64,000 nucleotides of DNA from Thiobacillus sp. (GTDB taxonomy: Bacteria > Pseudomonadota > Gammaproteobacteria > Burkholderiales > Thiobacillaceae). Each line of letters begins with the position of its first letter. Position 1 is the first letter of the stretch. Below are positions 16,658-25,099 of this stretch, piece after piece. Under the pieces are notes generated by a model, which was not told the DNA's origin, made no database searches, and was given only the letters and a program-made list of their open reading frames with translations. Position numbers and translations under genes: made by a program. Location of the stretch: NCBI GenBank assembly GCA_016124745.1, contig WGNC01000010.1:148357-212356 (forward strand). Reading direction: 5' to 3'.

Positions 16658-17782
16658 ATGAAGCATTTCCAGTCTGGCCGCTATGTCCAGCAGGCGCATT
16701 ACAAGAGCTTTCAGCCCAACCCCATCAACCGTACGTGGGCATTGGACGATATGGGCTTGCTTCAGTTGCTGGGCCAGGCGGACAGGGAGCTGGGCCGGTT
16801 GGACATGTACTCCGAATACATTCCGAACATCGACCTATTCATCCGCATGCATGTGCTGAAGGAGGCGACCCAGTCGAGCAGGATCGAGGGGACGCAGACG
16901 AACATGGAGGAGGCGCTGCTGGATAAGGAGGATGTGGCGCTGGACAAGCGGGACGACTGGGAAGAAGTGCATAACTATGTGGCGGCGATGAACGAGGCGG
17001 TCGCCAAGTTGCGGACGTTGCCCTTCTCAGCACGCCTGATCCGCGCGACGCACAAAACCCTGATGCAGGGCGTGCGCGGCAAGCACAAGCAGCCGGGTGA
17101 GTTCCGACGCAGCCAGAACTGGATCGGCGGGGCGACCATCGACGATGCGGTGTTCGTGCCGCCGGTGCATGCTTCCATCGGGGATTTGATCGGCGACATC
17201 GAGCAGTTCGTGCACAACGACCAGCAGTATTTCCCCGACTTGCTGAAGATCGCGCTGGTGCACTACCAGTTCGAGACCATCCACCCATTCCTGGACGGCA
17301 ATGGCCGGGTGGGCCGCCTGCTGATTACGCTGTATCTGGTGAGCCGGGGGATATTGAAACAGCCGGTGCTGTATCTGTCGGACTTTTTCGAGCGCAACCG
17401 CCAGCTTTACTACGACAACCTGATGCGGGTGCGGGAAAAGAACGACCTGCTGCAATGGTTCCGGTTCTTTCTGGTGGGCGTGATCGAGACGGCAAAAAGC
17501 AGCACTGCGACGTTCGACAATATTCTCAAGCTGCAAAAGCAGGTGGAAGCGCAGTTGCAGACGCTGGGCAGCCGCACGGCGAATGCGCAGAAGGTGGTGA
17601 ACTATCTTTACCAGCGTCCGGTGGTGAATGCGGCCAGGGTCGGCGAGGCCGCGGGCGTGTCGCCAGCGTCGGCCTACAAACTGATCGCCGATCTGGAGCG
17701 GTTCGGGATACTGAAGGAAATCACCGGGGGCAAGCGCGGCAAGATGTACGCGTTCGATGCCTATTTGAAGTTGTTCAGATAA
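16658..17782 (+). CDS. Fic family protein (AMPylase-like)
   Basis: The 374-residue protein carries the Fic catalytic motif HPFLDGNGRVGR (about residues 208-219) with all canonical residues. Upstream is the inhibitory-helix motif SSRIEGT (about residues 73-79), matching (S/T)xxxE(G/N), so it is a class II, self-inhibited enzyme. The C terminus is a winged-helix domain ('VVNAARVGEAAGVSPASAYK'), common in Fic proteins that bind DNA. The fold predicts transfer of AMP from ATP to a target protein; the target is unknown. It lies in an accessory segment between an ankyrin-gene remnant and an unknown gene on the other strand. Confidence 0.93.
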   Translation: MKHFQSGRYVQQAHYKSFQPNPINRTWALDDMGLLQLLGQADRELGRLDMYSEYIPNIDLFIRMHVLKEATQSSRIEGTQTNMEEALLDKEDVALDKRDDWEEVHNYVAAMNEAVAKLRTLPFSARLIRATHKTLMQGVRGKHKQPGEFRRSQNWIGGATIDDAVFVPPVHASIGDLIGDIEQFVHNDQQYFPDLLKIALVHYQFETIHPFLDGNGRVGRLLITLYLVSRGILKQPVLYLSDFFERNRQLYYDNLMRVREKNDLLQWFRFFLVGVIETAKSSTATFDNILKLQKQVEAQLQTLGSRTANAQKVVNYLYQRPVVNAARVGEAAGVSPASAYKLIADLERFGILKEITGGKRGKMYAFDAYLKLFR

Positions 17783-17869
17783 CGACGGGCGGGCAAAGCG
17801 TTATCTGATGAACAGCGGGGAACGAGCACCGCCGTCTCTGAGCCGGGTTGCCTCATTCAGAAAACCGAC

Positions 17870-19207
17870 TCAAGCGGCATTCTCGTGCAGGCGTCCGGAA
17901 TCTTCGATGTGCCTGCGGAACTGATCCAGCAGCGACTGGCGGATCAGTTCCATGTCCAGGTTGTAGATATCGCCCGGAAACAGGAACTCGGCCACGCCTG
18001 AATCGAAGATGCGCTCCACTTCGTATTCGTCGTGGGCGATGTCGCGTTGGAAACGATAGTTCAGGTAGGACTGGTTGGTGTGGATGATCAGTTCCACCCG
18101 CATGCCGCCCATCCGGGCGAAGAACTTGAGCATCTGCGTCTGGCTGCTGCTGCCGATCGAGGACGAATGGAAATGGCCGCCGGTCAGCGTGTCCGAAATA
18201 TCCTCCAGCGTCATGAGCGAGCCGCTCTTGATGGCGGAGCGGGTCATGTGACGGACGAAGCGCTTGACGTCTCTGACGTTGTCCAGCACGGCCATCAGTC
18301 CCAGTTCGTCGTCGACCGCAACGGCCGGGTTCTTTTCGTTCTTGCGCAGCAGCTTGAGCACCTTGGCGGCGGAGTCCTTCTTGCGCACGCTGACGTAGAC
18401 GGGGATGTCGCGGCCGCCATCCTGGAACACGCGCCGCTTCAGCAGCGTCAGCTTTTCGCCTTCGCCCAGGTCCTTGAGGCGCGCGCGACCGGCTGAACTG
18501 ATCACCTTGACGCTCAGGCAGCTGAAGGTGTCCGGATCATGCCGGCTCAGCAAATAGGCGGTCTCCAACTCGCCGATCTTCAGTTTGGGGCTCCAGACAT
18601 TGCGGTTCAGGAACTCGAGAAACGCATAGAACTTGTTCTCGATATCCGTTTCACGCTCGCGCTGGTCGATGGAGCCCGCCAGGTTCATCAGGACCAGCTT
18701 GCGCTTGGCCTCGAAGCGGGCCTTCTTGTGGAAGCGGTCGTCGAACACGCGCAGCAACAGGTCCACCGGGTCATGCGTGGTCTCGATCTCGTTGCTGGTT
18801 TCGACATGCGAAGCATATGGGGCCAGCAGCCTGCGGCGCATCAGGTTGATGACGGCATCGGCAGTCTGGGCATACTCCTTGATCTTGCTGCGGATTTCGC
18901 TCGTGCTGCCGGTGATGTCGAACAGCTTGCCCAGCAGCAGACACGCTCTCTCGCTGCGCTGGGCGCGGGCGACCGGATCCGCAAGCAATCGAGGAATTTC
19001 CGCGAAGCTCTCGATCTGGAGCAGATCGAAGACCTGGGCGCGGACCACCCGGTACTTGGTGACCAGCAGCCGATCGTCGCCAAACAGCTCGGCCCAGTCT
19101 CGCGTCTGCCTGGAAAAGGACCGGTCCAGCGTGAAGTCGTCGGTGACGGCAAACGGGCCGTTCTGCTTCATCGCGGTAAAAATGGATTTGTCGTCTATGA
19201 GGCTCAT
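17870..19207 (-). CDS. Unknown 445-residue protein with RelA/SpoT-like features
   Basis: No family is recognised with confidence. Residues 1-270 are mostly helical. Residues 274-318 run 'VRKKDSAAKVLKLLRKN' then 'DDELGLMAVLDNVRDVKRFV', the order and spacing of the R-x-K...K and metal-binding D-x-x-G segments of (p)ppGpp synthetases. Residues 371-377, VELIIHT, resemble the VEIQIRT strand with the second catalytic acid. The nucleotide-stacking Tyr of the GYQSLH motif is not seen (HFHSSS stands there). It is convergent with the fic gene. It could be a divergent nucleotidyltransferase or an inactive relative. Confidence 0.7.
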   Translation of the reverse strand: MSLIDDKSIFTAMKQNGPFAVTDDFTLDRSFSRQTRDWAELFGDDRLLVTKYRVVRAQVFDLLQIESFAEIPRLLADPVARAQRSERACLLLGKLFDITGSTSEIRSKIKEYAQTADAVINLMRRRLLAPYASHVETSNEIETTHDPVDLLLRVFDDRFHKKARFEAKRKLVLMNLAGSIDQRERETDIENKFYAFLEFLNRNVWSPKLKIGELETAYLLSRHDPDTFSCLSVKVISSAGRARLKDLGEGEKLTLLKRRVFQDGGRDIPVYVSVRKKDSAAKVLKLLRKNEKNPAVAVDDELGLMAVLDNVRDVKRFVRHMTRSAIKSGSLMTLEDISDTLTGGHFHSSSIGSSSQTQMLKFFARMGGMRVELIIHTNQSYLNYRFQRDIAHDEYEVERIFDSGVAEFLFPGDIYNLDMELIRQSLLDQFRRHIEDSGRLHENAA

Positions 19208-19357
19208 GAAATAACGATGGGAACAGGCCTGCCGGTCGTGGCGACCTATTTTATGCGCTTATCGGTTCGATTCCGATCAGGCGTGCGGGTTGGATCTGGC
19301 CGGTGCCGATGGTCCGGCAAGCCTGCAGCGGGGTTGTGCGACAGGCCCTACCTGGAG

Positions 19358-19744
19358 TCACTCCGGAAGGTCTTGCTGCTTGCGTGTCAGGGGCTTGACC
19401 CGCATGTCGTCGATCCAGACGCCATGCGGGTCTTCGAATATGCCGATGGGCGTCAGCCGCTGCCCGTTGCACAGCGAGCTCACTGACGCGCCGGTGACGG
19501 GGTCGTACACGATGCCGTGCATGGAACACCGCAGGTACTGTCCGGTCGCATCGAAGATCCCGTCCTTCTCGCAATCGAGCTGGCGCGGCATGTGCACGCA
19601 CCGGTTACGATACGCCAGGCATCGGCCCTTGTGGCGAAAGACGATGACCGAAACGGGTTCGCCGGTGTAGGCGACCTCCGTTCGCAGGTAGCTGCCTTCC
19701 GCCAGCTGGTCGCTGGCGGCGACCCAGAGGCGCTCGTTAGGCAA
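19358..19744 (-). CDS. Rieske-type [2Fe-2S] protein
   Basis: This 128-residue protein has the Rieske cluster motif CVH at about residue 49 and CSMH at about residue 73, with 'GHVVYDP'-like sequence after it (here GIVYDPVTG). It resembles small soluble Rieske ferredoxins. It may be an electron carrier in the nif operon (inference). The start overlaps the stop of the rhodanese-ankyrin gene by 8 bp. It is the last gene of the long nifE-led minus-strand series. Confidence 0.9.
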   Translation of the reverse strand: MPNERLWVAASDQLAEGSYLRTEVAYTGEPVSVIVFRHKGRCLAYRNRCVHMPRQLDCEKDGIFDATGQYLRCSMHGIVYDPVTGASVSSLCNGQRLTPIGIFEDPHGVWIDDMRVKPLTRKQQDLPE

Positions 19745-20513
19745 CGGCCGCCACCCCGCGCAGGAATTTCAGCACCGGCAGAGTCGAGGCGCTGTCGAGC
19801 GCGGTGTAGCCGCCGCTGGTTTCCTTGGTCAGATTGGCGCCGGATTCCACCAGCCGCCTGAGCACCTCGAGCTTGCCGGTGGAGGCGGTATAGATCGCGC
19901 AGGTGGCGCCGTTGACGTTCTGGTTGTCGACATTGGCGCCACGGGCGATGAGCAGGGACACGAGTTCCGGGTCGCCATGGACGCAGGCGAACCAAAGCGC
20001 GTGGTGATCGTCGTCGTTGACGTGGTTGGGATCGGCGCCCCATTCCAGCAGTTCCTCCACCAGGCCGCGCTCGCCCTTGAGCGCGGCCAGCATGAGCGGT
20101 GACATGCCGTTGTCGATGCGAGCGTGCAGGCGGTCGGGCGGGAAGCCGTGTGCCGCCATCCAGTCGGCCAGGGCCGCGGAATGTGAAGCAGGCTGGGGCG
20201 TGGCCGATTCGGACTGGCGGTGCTGTGCCCAGCCCTGCCAGCCGCCCAGGAGGTTGTAGACCCGGGCGTAGCCGAAGCCGGCGATGAACTGGCAGATGTC
20301 GCGGCTGCTGTTGCCGTGATAGCAGTAGACCAGGACCGGGCGTTCGCGCTGGCGGCTTTTCATGAGCCGCATGAAGAGCGTGTCGTAGGCGGGCTCGGCG
20401 CCTTCGATGTGGCCCTGGGCGTAGCTGGCCGCGTCGCGCGTGTCGAGGATCAGCAGGTCGGGGTCGGCGCGCAGATCCTGAACGTGAGCGGGGTGGATGT
20501 CGTGGTAGTTCAT
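19737..20513 (-). CDS. Rhodanese-ankyrin fusion protein, nif-linked
   Basis: The 258-residue protein joins an N-terminal rhodanese domain (about residues 1-100, active-site loop CYHGNSSRD with the persulfide Cys) to three or four ankyrin repeats (about 130-250, for example 'GMSPLMLAALKGERGLVEEL'). Rhodaneses near nif genes (RhdN in Azotobacter) are suspected of sulfur handling. The ankyrin part would bind a protein partner. The start overlaps the previous gene (stop at 20510) by 4 bp. A decayed copy of its 3' end is at 16363-16557. Confidence 0.9.
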   Translation of the reverse strand: MNYHDIHPAHVQDLRADPDLLILDTRDAASYAQGHIEGAEPAYDTLFMRLMKSRQRERPVLVYCYHGNSSRDICQFIAGFGYARVYNLLGGWQGWAQHRQSESATPQPASHSAALADWMAAHGFPPDRLHARIDNGMSPLMLAALKGERGLVEELLEWGADPNHVNDDDHHALWFACVHGDPELVSLLIARGANVDNQNVNGATCAIYTASTGKLEVLRRLVESGANLTKETSGGYTALDSASTLPVLKFLRGVAAVA

Positions 20514-21091
20514 GGCGTGGGCTCCTCTTGCAAGTCAGGCATGGGCAACGATGTCCGCAAGGTTTGCTTGAAACCTTTCATCACCGGCTTCGGGATCAGG
20601 GCTTCGGCGCGCACGCGCCAGGCGTGGAGGGCGTCGGCCAATGCGGGGTTGGTGCCCTGCCGGGCCTGCGCGATCAGGGCGTGGACGTCGCCGCCGAGTC
20701 CCTGCCCGGGCCGTTCGCGGACCACGTCGTAGACGGCAGTCAGCGCGGCTTTTTCCGAGCGGCCCATCTTGCACTTGCCGTCGAGGATCTTGAGCATGAT
20801 GGCGGTGACGCAGTCGAGGTGGGCCGGTTCTAAATCGGTGGCCTGCGCCCACTGCGCGGCCGGATGCAACGGGATATCGGCGCGCGGCGGGTCCGCATCC
20901 CACAGTGCCTTGAAACGGGTGTCGAGATGCGACAGCAGCCGGTCGGTCGCCTCCAGTTGCTGCAAGCCGGCGCGCGGGGCGAGGGCGCCGGTCTGTAGGG
21001 CCTGCTTCAGCTGCTCGCGCTGGGCCCAGACCTGCGCGATGCGGTCCTTGAGCCGGCCGATTTCCTGTCGGGTGTCGTGCTCGGCGCTCAT
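20510..21091 (-). CDS. Nif-operon protein of unknown function
   Basis: This 193-residue protein is not recognised. The N-terminal 60 residues form a likely coiled coil ('EIGRLKDRIAQVWAQREQLK'). The C-terminal part contains 'ILDGKCKMGRSEKAALTAVY'. No signal peptide or membrane segment is visible. The start at 21091 has AAGGA seven bases upstream and lies 14 bp after the previous stop. Overlap with the rhodanese-ankyrin gene suggests coupled translation. Confidence 0.8.
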   Translation of the reverse strand: MSAEHDTRQEIGRLKDRIAQVWAQREQLKQALQTGALAPRAGLQQLEATDRLLSHLDTRFKALWDADPPRADIPLHPAAQWAQATDLEPAHLDCVTAIMLKILDGKCKMGRSEKAALTAVYDVVRERPGQGLGGDVHALIAQARQGTNPALADALHAWRVRAEALIPKPVMKGFKQTLRTSLPMPDLQEEPTP

Positions 21092-21105
21092 TCCATATTC
21101 CTTGG

Positions 21106-21558
21106 CTAGATTCCTGCCGCCAGCGACGCCACCACCGAGCTGCCGATGCCGTCGCTGGGATCGAGTTGTTCGAGTTGCGCCAGGATGGCGACCGAGGCGG
21201 GCGTGTTGCCGCGGCGCAGTTCGATGAAGGCCGTGGCCTTGAGGGTGAGCAGGGCGAAGCTGGCTGCCTGGCCGTTCAGCATGTCGAGGGTCCAGTCGCG
21301 CCAGTCGTCCGGTAGCCGGCCGAGCCGGGCGGCTTCGCGCATGCCGAGCGCGGCCATGTCGTAGGCGGCGTCGAACGCGCATTCGCGGTTGTAGAACTTG
21401 ACCAGCGCGCGATAGAGCGGCAGTGAGGCGGGCGCCTGGCTGCGCGCGATGCCGAACAGCAGTTCGGCGCCGGCCGGGTCGCTGCGGTACAGCACCATGC
21501 CGCGCTGCAACAGCGCCATGGCGTGGGCCGGCAGGCTGTCGATGTCCGGGTCAATCAT
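21106..21558 (-). CDS. TPR-like nif-operon protein, paralogue of the 4848-5357 product
   Basis: The 150-residue helical protein shares its second half with the 169-residue protein encoded between cysE and nifW. The segments 'LLTLKATAFIELRRGNT' and 'LEQLDPSDGIGSS' line up with 'LMVLKAAGYINLRLGRA' and 'IEMDSHDRLGGQ'. Two diverged copies in two nif operons suggest a shared, undescribed role, perhaps as assembly adaptors (inference). It overlaps the nitroreductase 3' end by 8 bp. Confidence 0.8.
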   Translation of the reverse strand: MIDPDIDSLPAHAMALLQRGMVLYRSDPAGAELLFGIARSQAPASLPLYRALVKFYNRECAFDAAYDMAALGMREAARLGRLPDDWRDWTLDMLNGQAASFALLTLKATAFIELRRGNTPASVAILAQLEQLDPSDGIGSSVVASLAAGI

Positions 21559-22207
21559 AGGCAGGCAGGGTCAGCAGCCGGGGATCGTCCACCGGCATGC
21601 CGACGGCGAAGTGGTAGAGCACCTGGAATCGCGTATCGGCGAGGCCCAGCACCTCGTGGTCGGCATCGTCGAAGAAACAGCCGATGCCGGTGCCACGCCA
21701 GCCGGCGGCTTCGGCCTCGAGCGTGACGACGTGGCCGAGCATGCCGGCCTCCCAGTGCAGGTGGCGGTAGGCGGCGGGGTTGTCTGCGATGGGGGCGGCG
21801 AATTCGGCGACGAACATCAGGGTGACGGCGCTGTGCGAGGCGATGTCCTGGTGGCACGACAGCGTGCGTGCGGTTTTCGCGGCGGCGGCCTGCAGCAGCA
21901 GGAACAGCGGCAGGTCGCGGTCGGCCGCCTGCCATTCGAACTCGGCGCGGCAGGCTTCGCGCAATGCGGCTTCGGCGGCATCACTGCGCGGCAGTGCATA
22001 GAGGCCGGGCGCGACGTCCTCCACTCGGTGCACCAGCAGCACCGGATGCACGCGCGCAGCATGCGGCCACAGCGTCCATACCGGCGAGTTGCCCGGCAGC
22101 AGGCAGGATAGCAGTCGGCGGAACACGGCGTGGGGCAGGACGGAGTGGCCGTCGAAGGCCTGGGCGCTGCGGCGGTTGAGGATGACCTGCGCGCGGGTGG
22201 GCTTTCG

Positions 22208-22250
22208 GCCCCCTCTCCCGCAGGCGGGAGAGGGGCGGGGAGAGGGAAGG
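22208..22250. repeat. CTCTCCC palindrome inside nitroreductase gene (frame-breaking)
   Basis: 'CCCTCTCCCGCAGGCGGGAG' with the typical G-rich tail. The reading frame changes across this element. Confidence 0.8.
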
Positions 22251-22639
22251 TTTGTGCGTTAGTGGCAGGGATTGCGCCGCGCGTGGCCGCAGCCACGTCC
22301 TCGATCAGCGGCCACTGGCAGAGCGGGTGTGGATCGAGCAGGCTGGGGCGACCAGAGAAGTGGGGCCAGCTTTCAGGTAAGGGAGCACTCGCTTCCAGCG
22401 CGACGATGAACTCGGGCTCTTCCGCCTCAACCCCCGCAAAATCCGCGGCGCGATCGAGCCCCAGGCAGGCGGCGACTTGCCGCGATTCCAGATTCAACGG
22501 CTGAGCGCGCCAGCCTAGCAGACTCGCGGCGTAGCTGATGGCGGCTAGCACATGGCCGAGGTCGAGCTGGCAGTAGCGGAAGGCGCGCTCGCCGTATTTC
22601 CAGGCCTCGCGCCAGTGGATCGAACTGAAGCCGAGCCAC

Positions 22640-22690
22640 AGGCCTGCCCTCTCCCCCGGCCCCACTCCCGCTTGCGGGAGAGGGGTGTCA
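22640..22690. repeat. CTCTCCC palindrome inside nitroreductase gene (in frame)
   Basis: 'CTCCCGCTTGCGGGAGAGGG' with a preceding C-rich arm. Same family as above, opposite orientation. It is translated without a frameshift. Confidence 0.75.
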
Positions 22691-23174
22691 GGCCACGCGC
22701 GATGCTCCAGCACATGCGACTGGCTCTGGTAGTGATGTAGACCGTCAGTGACCCCTTGCACGCCGCTGGCGATGCCCCAGGTTTCGGTGGGGTGCAGGTT
22801 GCCCGAAGACGGGTTGGCGCGCAGCGCCCAGCGCGCCCCGGCGTATTCCTTCCAGGCGGTGAGGCCGACGCAGAGGCGCAGCAGCGTGCTCAGCGACTCG
22901 ACATCGAGCGGCGCGGCCGGACGCGCGTCGGGCAGGGCCGCCCAGGCGATGTCGGGTTCGGGCAGGTCGCGCGGCAGGGCCAGAATTTCCGTGTTTGTCC
23001 AGTGGCGGAACGGGTCGGGCTGCGCATCCCAGTCGAGCGTGCCGGGGCCGGCGGCGTAGCGGTCGAGGTGGTGCTTGGTGCGCTGGTGGTAGTCGCGCAC
23101 GGTCTGGCAAGGGCTTTTCGGAGTGTCCATGCCGACTTCGACAGACTCAGCTGCGACAGGTGCCGCCGCATGGA

Positions 23175-23453
23175 TCATGGCGCGACCGGTGTATACGACA
23201 GTTCGCCGGGCAGACAGCCGATCGGTTCGGCGAGGCTGCCGTTCGGCCCCGTCTCGAAGCTCACCAGATAGATCTCGTCGTCGGGCGCGGCTTCGGCATG
23301 GCCGACGGTGACCACCATGCCGCGGGTGCCGGCGCGCGCGAGCAGGTCGCCGGGCTTGGCGCCGGGGATGCCGCTCTCGCCTGTTTCTTCCAGCGGATCG
23401 TTGAACAGGTCGAGTGCGGCGAACACGCAGTCGCCTGGCTGAAAATCGCTCAT
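23175..23453 (-). CDS. Short NifZ-domain protein
   Basis: The 92 residues align by eye with the NifZ core: 'GDLLARAGTRGMVVTVG' here against 'GNLLIRRGSVGYVMNVG' in NifZ, followed in both by a strand ending in V-F/S-F. It lacks the NifZ C-terminal region. It may be a second P-cluster maturation factor, or serve another metalloprotein. The start overlaps the apbE stop (TGATG), and the stop overlaps the nitroreductase start (ATGA), so all three are translationally coupled. Confidence 0.78.
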   Translation of the reverse strand: MSDFQPGDCVFAALDLFNDPLEETGESGIPGAKPGDLLARAGTRGMVVTVGHAEAAPDDEIYLVSFETGPNGSLAEPIGCLPGELSYTPVAP

Positions 23454-24532
23454 CAGGCCAGCTCCACGATTTTGACGCTTGCAGGGTGTGCGACGAAATG
23501 CACCATCGCGGCCATGCCGGGGGTCAGCTGCACCCGGCCGGCTTCGTCGACGATCATGACTTCGCGCACGCCGAGGCTGCGCGCGACTTCGGGCCACGCT
23601 GTGCTGCCTGCCACCACCAGCGCAGTTGCGGCGACGTCGGCGCGCGCGGCGTCCGGATGCAGCACGGTCGCGGAGACCACATGCGTTGCCGGCTGGCCGC
23701 TGCGCGGATCGATGATGTGCGGGTAGCGGCGGTCGCCGTCCTGGCGATAGCGCTCGTAGGTGCCGGAGGTCACCACGGCCATGCGTCCGCTGACTTCGAG
23801 CGACGCGATGGCGCCTTCTCCCTGCGGGTGGCGCAAATCAGAGCGGCCGCCCAGCGGATGGCGTATGCCAATGCGCCAGGGGCGGTCGCCGCGGGTTCCG
23901 GACACCGCGAGGTTGCCGCCGAGGTTGACGAGCGCGTTCTTGTATCCGTGCGCGGCCAGGCGGTCGAGCGCCTGGTTCAACGCCACGCCCTTGGCATGGC
24001 CGCCGAGGTCGATCTGCACCTGCGGGTTGCGGCTGCTGACGCGATTGCCGTCGAATACCAGGTCGTCCATGCTGGGCGCCGCGGCGACCAGTTCGAACAG
24101 CGCCGTTGCATCGGGTGCGCCGCCGACCGGCAGCACATCGTTGTGGAAGCCCCACAGCCCGACGAGCTTGCCGATGGCCGGGTTGAACCGGCCGTCGCTG
24201 GCGCGGGCGAGATCGCGTGCCTGATGCAGCAGCGGCAGCAGGTCGGCTGCGACCGCGTGCGTGCGGCCGGCCGCCAGCGCGCGGTTGAGGTCGCCCAGCG
24301 CACCGGGCTTCCAGGCATGCCAGTCGCGGTTCTGCTGCGTGAAAGCGTGCGACACGTCGGCGATGGCCGCGCGCGCGGCCTCGCTGTCCGCGGCCAGCAC
24401 GTCGACACCGACCAGCGTGCCGAAGACGTACATTTCCTCGCTGACCAGGGTTGCGGCGCGCGAACTGCCCAGCGCCGGCAGCAGGCAGGCGCCGAGGCCG
24501 AGCTTCATGAAATCACGACGGTTGAGCGGCAT
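23453..24532 (-). CDS. apbE: ApbE, FAD:protein FMN transferase
   Basis: ApbE attaches FMN to Thr in RnfG/RnfD using FAD and Mg2+. The 359-residue protein has a Tat-like signal (RRDFMKLGLGACLLPALG), then the ApbE fold with 'NPAIGKLVGLWGF', the FAD site 'IDLGGHAKGVALNQALD' and 'ALVNLGGNLAVSG', plus the metal site 'YPHIIDPRSGQPA'. The start at 24532 places the twin Arg at residues 5-6. Being in the nif operon, it most likely serves the Rnf complex encoded at the start of the window. Confidence 0.94.
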   Translation of the reverse strand: MPLNRRDFMKLGLGACLLPALGSSRAATLVSEEMYVFGTLVGVDVLAADSEAARAAIADVSHAFTQQNRDWHAWKPGALGDLNRALAAGRTHAVAADLLPLLHQARDLARASDGRFNPAIGKLVGLWGFHNDVLPVGGAPDATALFELVAAAPSMDDLVFDGNRVSSRNPQVQIDLGGHAKGVALNQALDRLAAHGYKNALVNLGGNLAVSGTRGDRPWRIGIRHPLGGRSDLRHPQGEGAIASLEVSGRMAVVTSGTYERYRQDGDRRYPHIIDPRSGQPATHVVSATVLHPDAARADVAATALVVAGSTAWPEVARSLGVREVMIVDEAGRVQLTPGMAAMVHFVAHPASVKIVELA

Positions 24533-24581
24533 GGTGGGACTCCTTGTAATCCAGGTGCAAAATGCCCGCGGTGGGACACAT

Positions 24582-24628
24582 GGCCTTCGATCGTTCGACA
24601 AGCTCACGACTCAGGCCGAACGGTAACG
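24582..24628. repeat. Dispersed 'GTTCGACAAGCTCA' repeat upstream of apbE
   Basis: A copy of the same family as 4779-4822 sits in the 132-bp gap between apbE and the upstream gene. Nothing else is seen in the gap. Confidence 0.65.
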
Positions 24629-24664
24629 GGGGTTCGTCTCGTACCGAGGAAATAAGATCGAAGT

Positions 24665-25087
24665 TCATCCGAGCAGCACCTCGTAGGCCTTCCGCAGCAG
24701 ATCCATTTCCACCGGCATGCCGCCCGCGGCCTCCGTGATGGCGATGAAGCGGCCGCCCAACGCCGCGGCTTCGTCGAAGGGCGGATCGATCGTGGTGAAG
24801 CTGGCCAGATGTAACGCGACCGGGCCGTCGGGCGTGTCCACCGTTGCCTGGAATTCGGACTCGTGCGCCAGGCTGCCGGCAGGCAGCCCCATCCGGTCCT
24901 CGGTCGCCTTGATGAAAGCTGCCGGGTGATGCACCACCTGCTGCGGGTCCGCGTCTTCGATCAGGTCGGCCAGCGCCGGCAGCGGGGTGAAGGCGACGGT
25001 GCCGTGCGGCAGGCGCAGGAAGCGCAGGCGGCCGCTGGTCTTCTGTTTATGGACCAGGATCAGGCGCAGGTCGGTCGGCATGTCCAT
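24665..25087 (-). CDS. Nif-operon protein of unknown function (140 residues)
   Basis: No family recognised. The protein is soluble and acidic, with no cysteines and no membrane segments. Segments include 'PTDLRLILVHKQKTSGRLRF' at the N terminus and 'FTTIDPPFDEAAALGGRFIA' later. It is 12 bp downstream of the next gene on the same strand. Its place between ferredoxin genes and apbE suggests a role in electron supply to nitrogenase (inference only). Confidence 0.78.
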   Translation of the reverse strand: MDMPTDLRLILVHKQKTSGRLRFLRLPHGTVAFTPLPALADLIEDADPQQVVHHPAAFIKATEDRMGLPAGSLAHESEFQATVDTPDGPVALHLASFTTIDPPFDEAAALGGRFIAITEAAGGMPVEMDLLRKAYEVLLG

Positions 25088-25099
25088 CGAGTCGCTCAG

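Larger units (their letters stand above)
21551..23178 (-). pseudogene. SagB-type nitroreductase gene, frameshifted by a repeat
   Basis: The gene encodes a SagB-like nitroreductase (FMN-dependent, dehydrogenase domain). 'NPSSGNLHPTETWG' and 'LDLGHVLAAISYAASLLGW' mark the first domain, 'VILNRRSAQAFDGHSVLP' the second. The two halves are in different frames. The shift coincides with a CTCTCCC palindrome near 22208-22250. A second copy of the same palindrome at about 22640-22690 is in frame and adds about 16 residues (PDTPLPQAGVGPGERA). Start 23178 overlaps the upstream stop (ATGA). It could be a pseudogene, a sequencing error, or two split polypeptides. Confidence 0.75.

Noticed and set aside
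19261..19277. T-arm-like hairpin (ATCGG-TTCGATT-CCGAT) upstream of the 445-residue gene, possible tRNA-derived attachment site
   Set aside because: No acceptor stem, D-arm or anticodon arm pairs with it, and no matching copy is seen at the other end of the accessory segment near 16570. Probably chance.
22200..22260. CRISPR-like alternation of repeats and spacers in the CTCTCCC elements
   Set aside because: Copies are single, irregularly spaced, palindromic and spread over the window; no cas genes. They are dispersed repeats, not an array.
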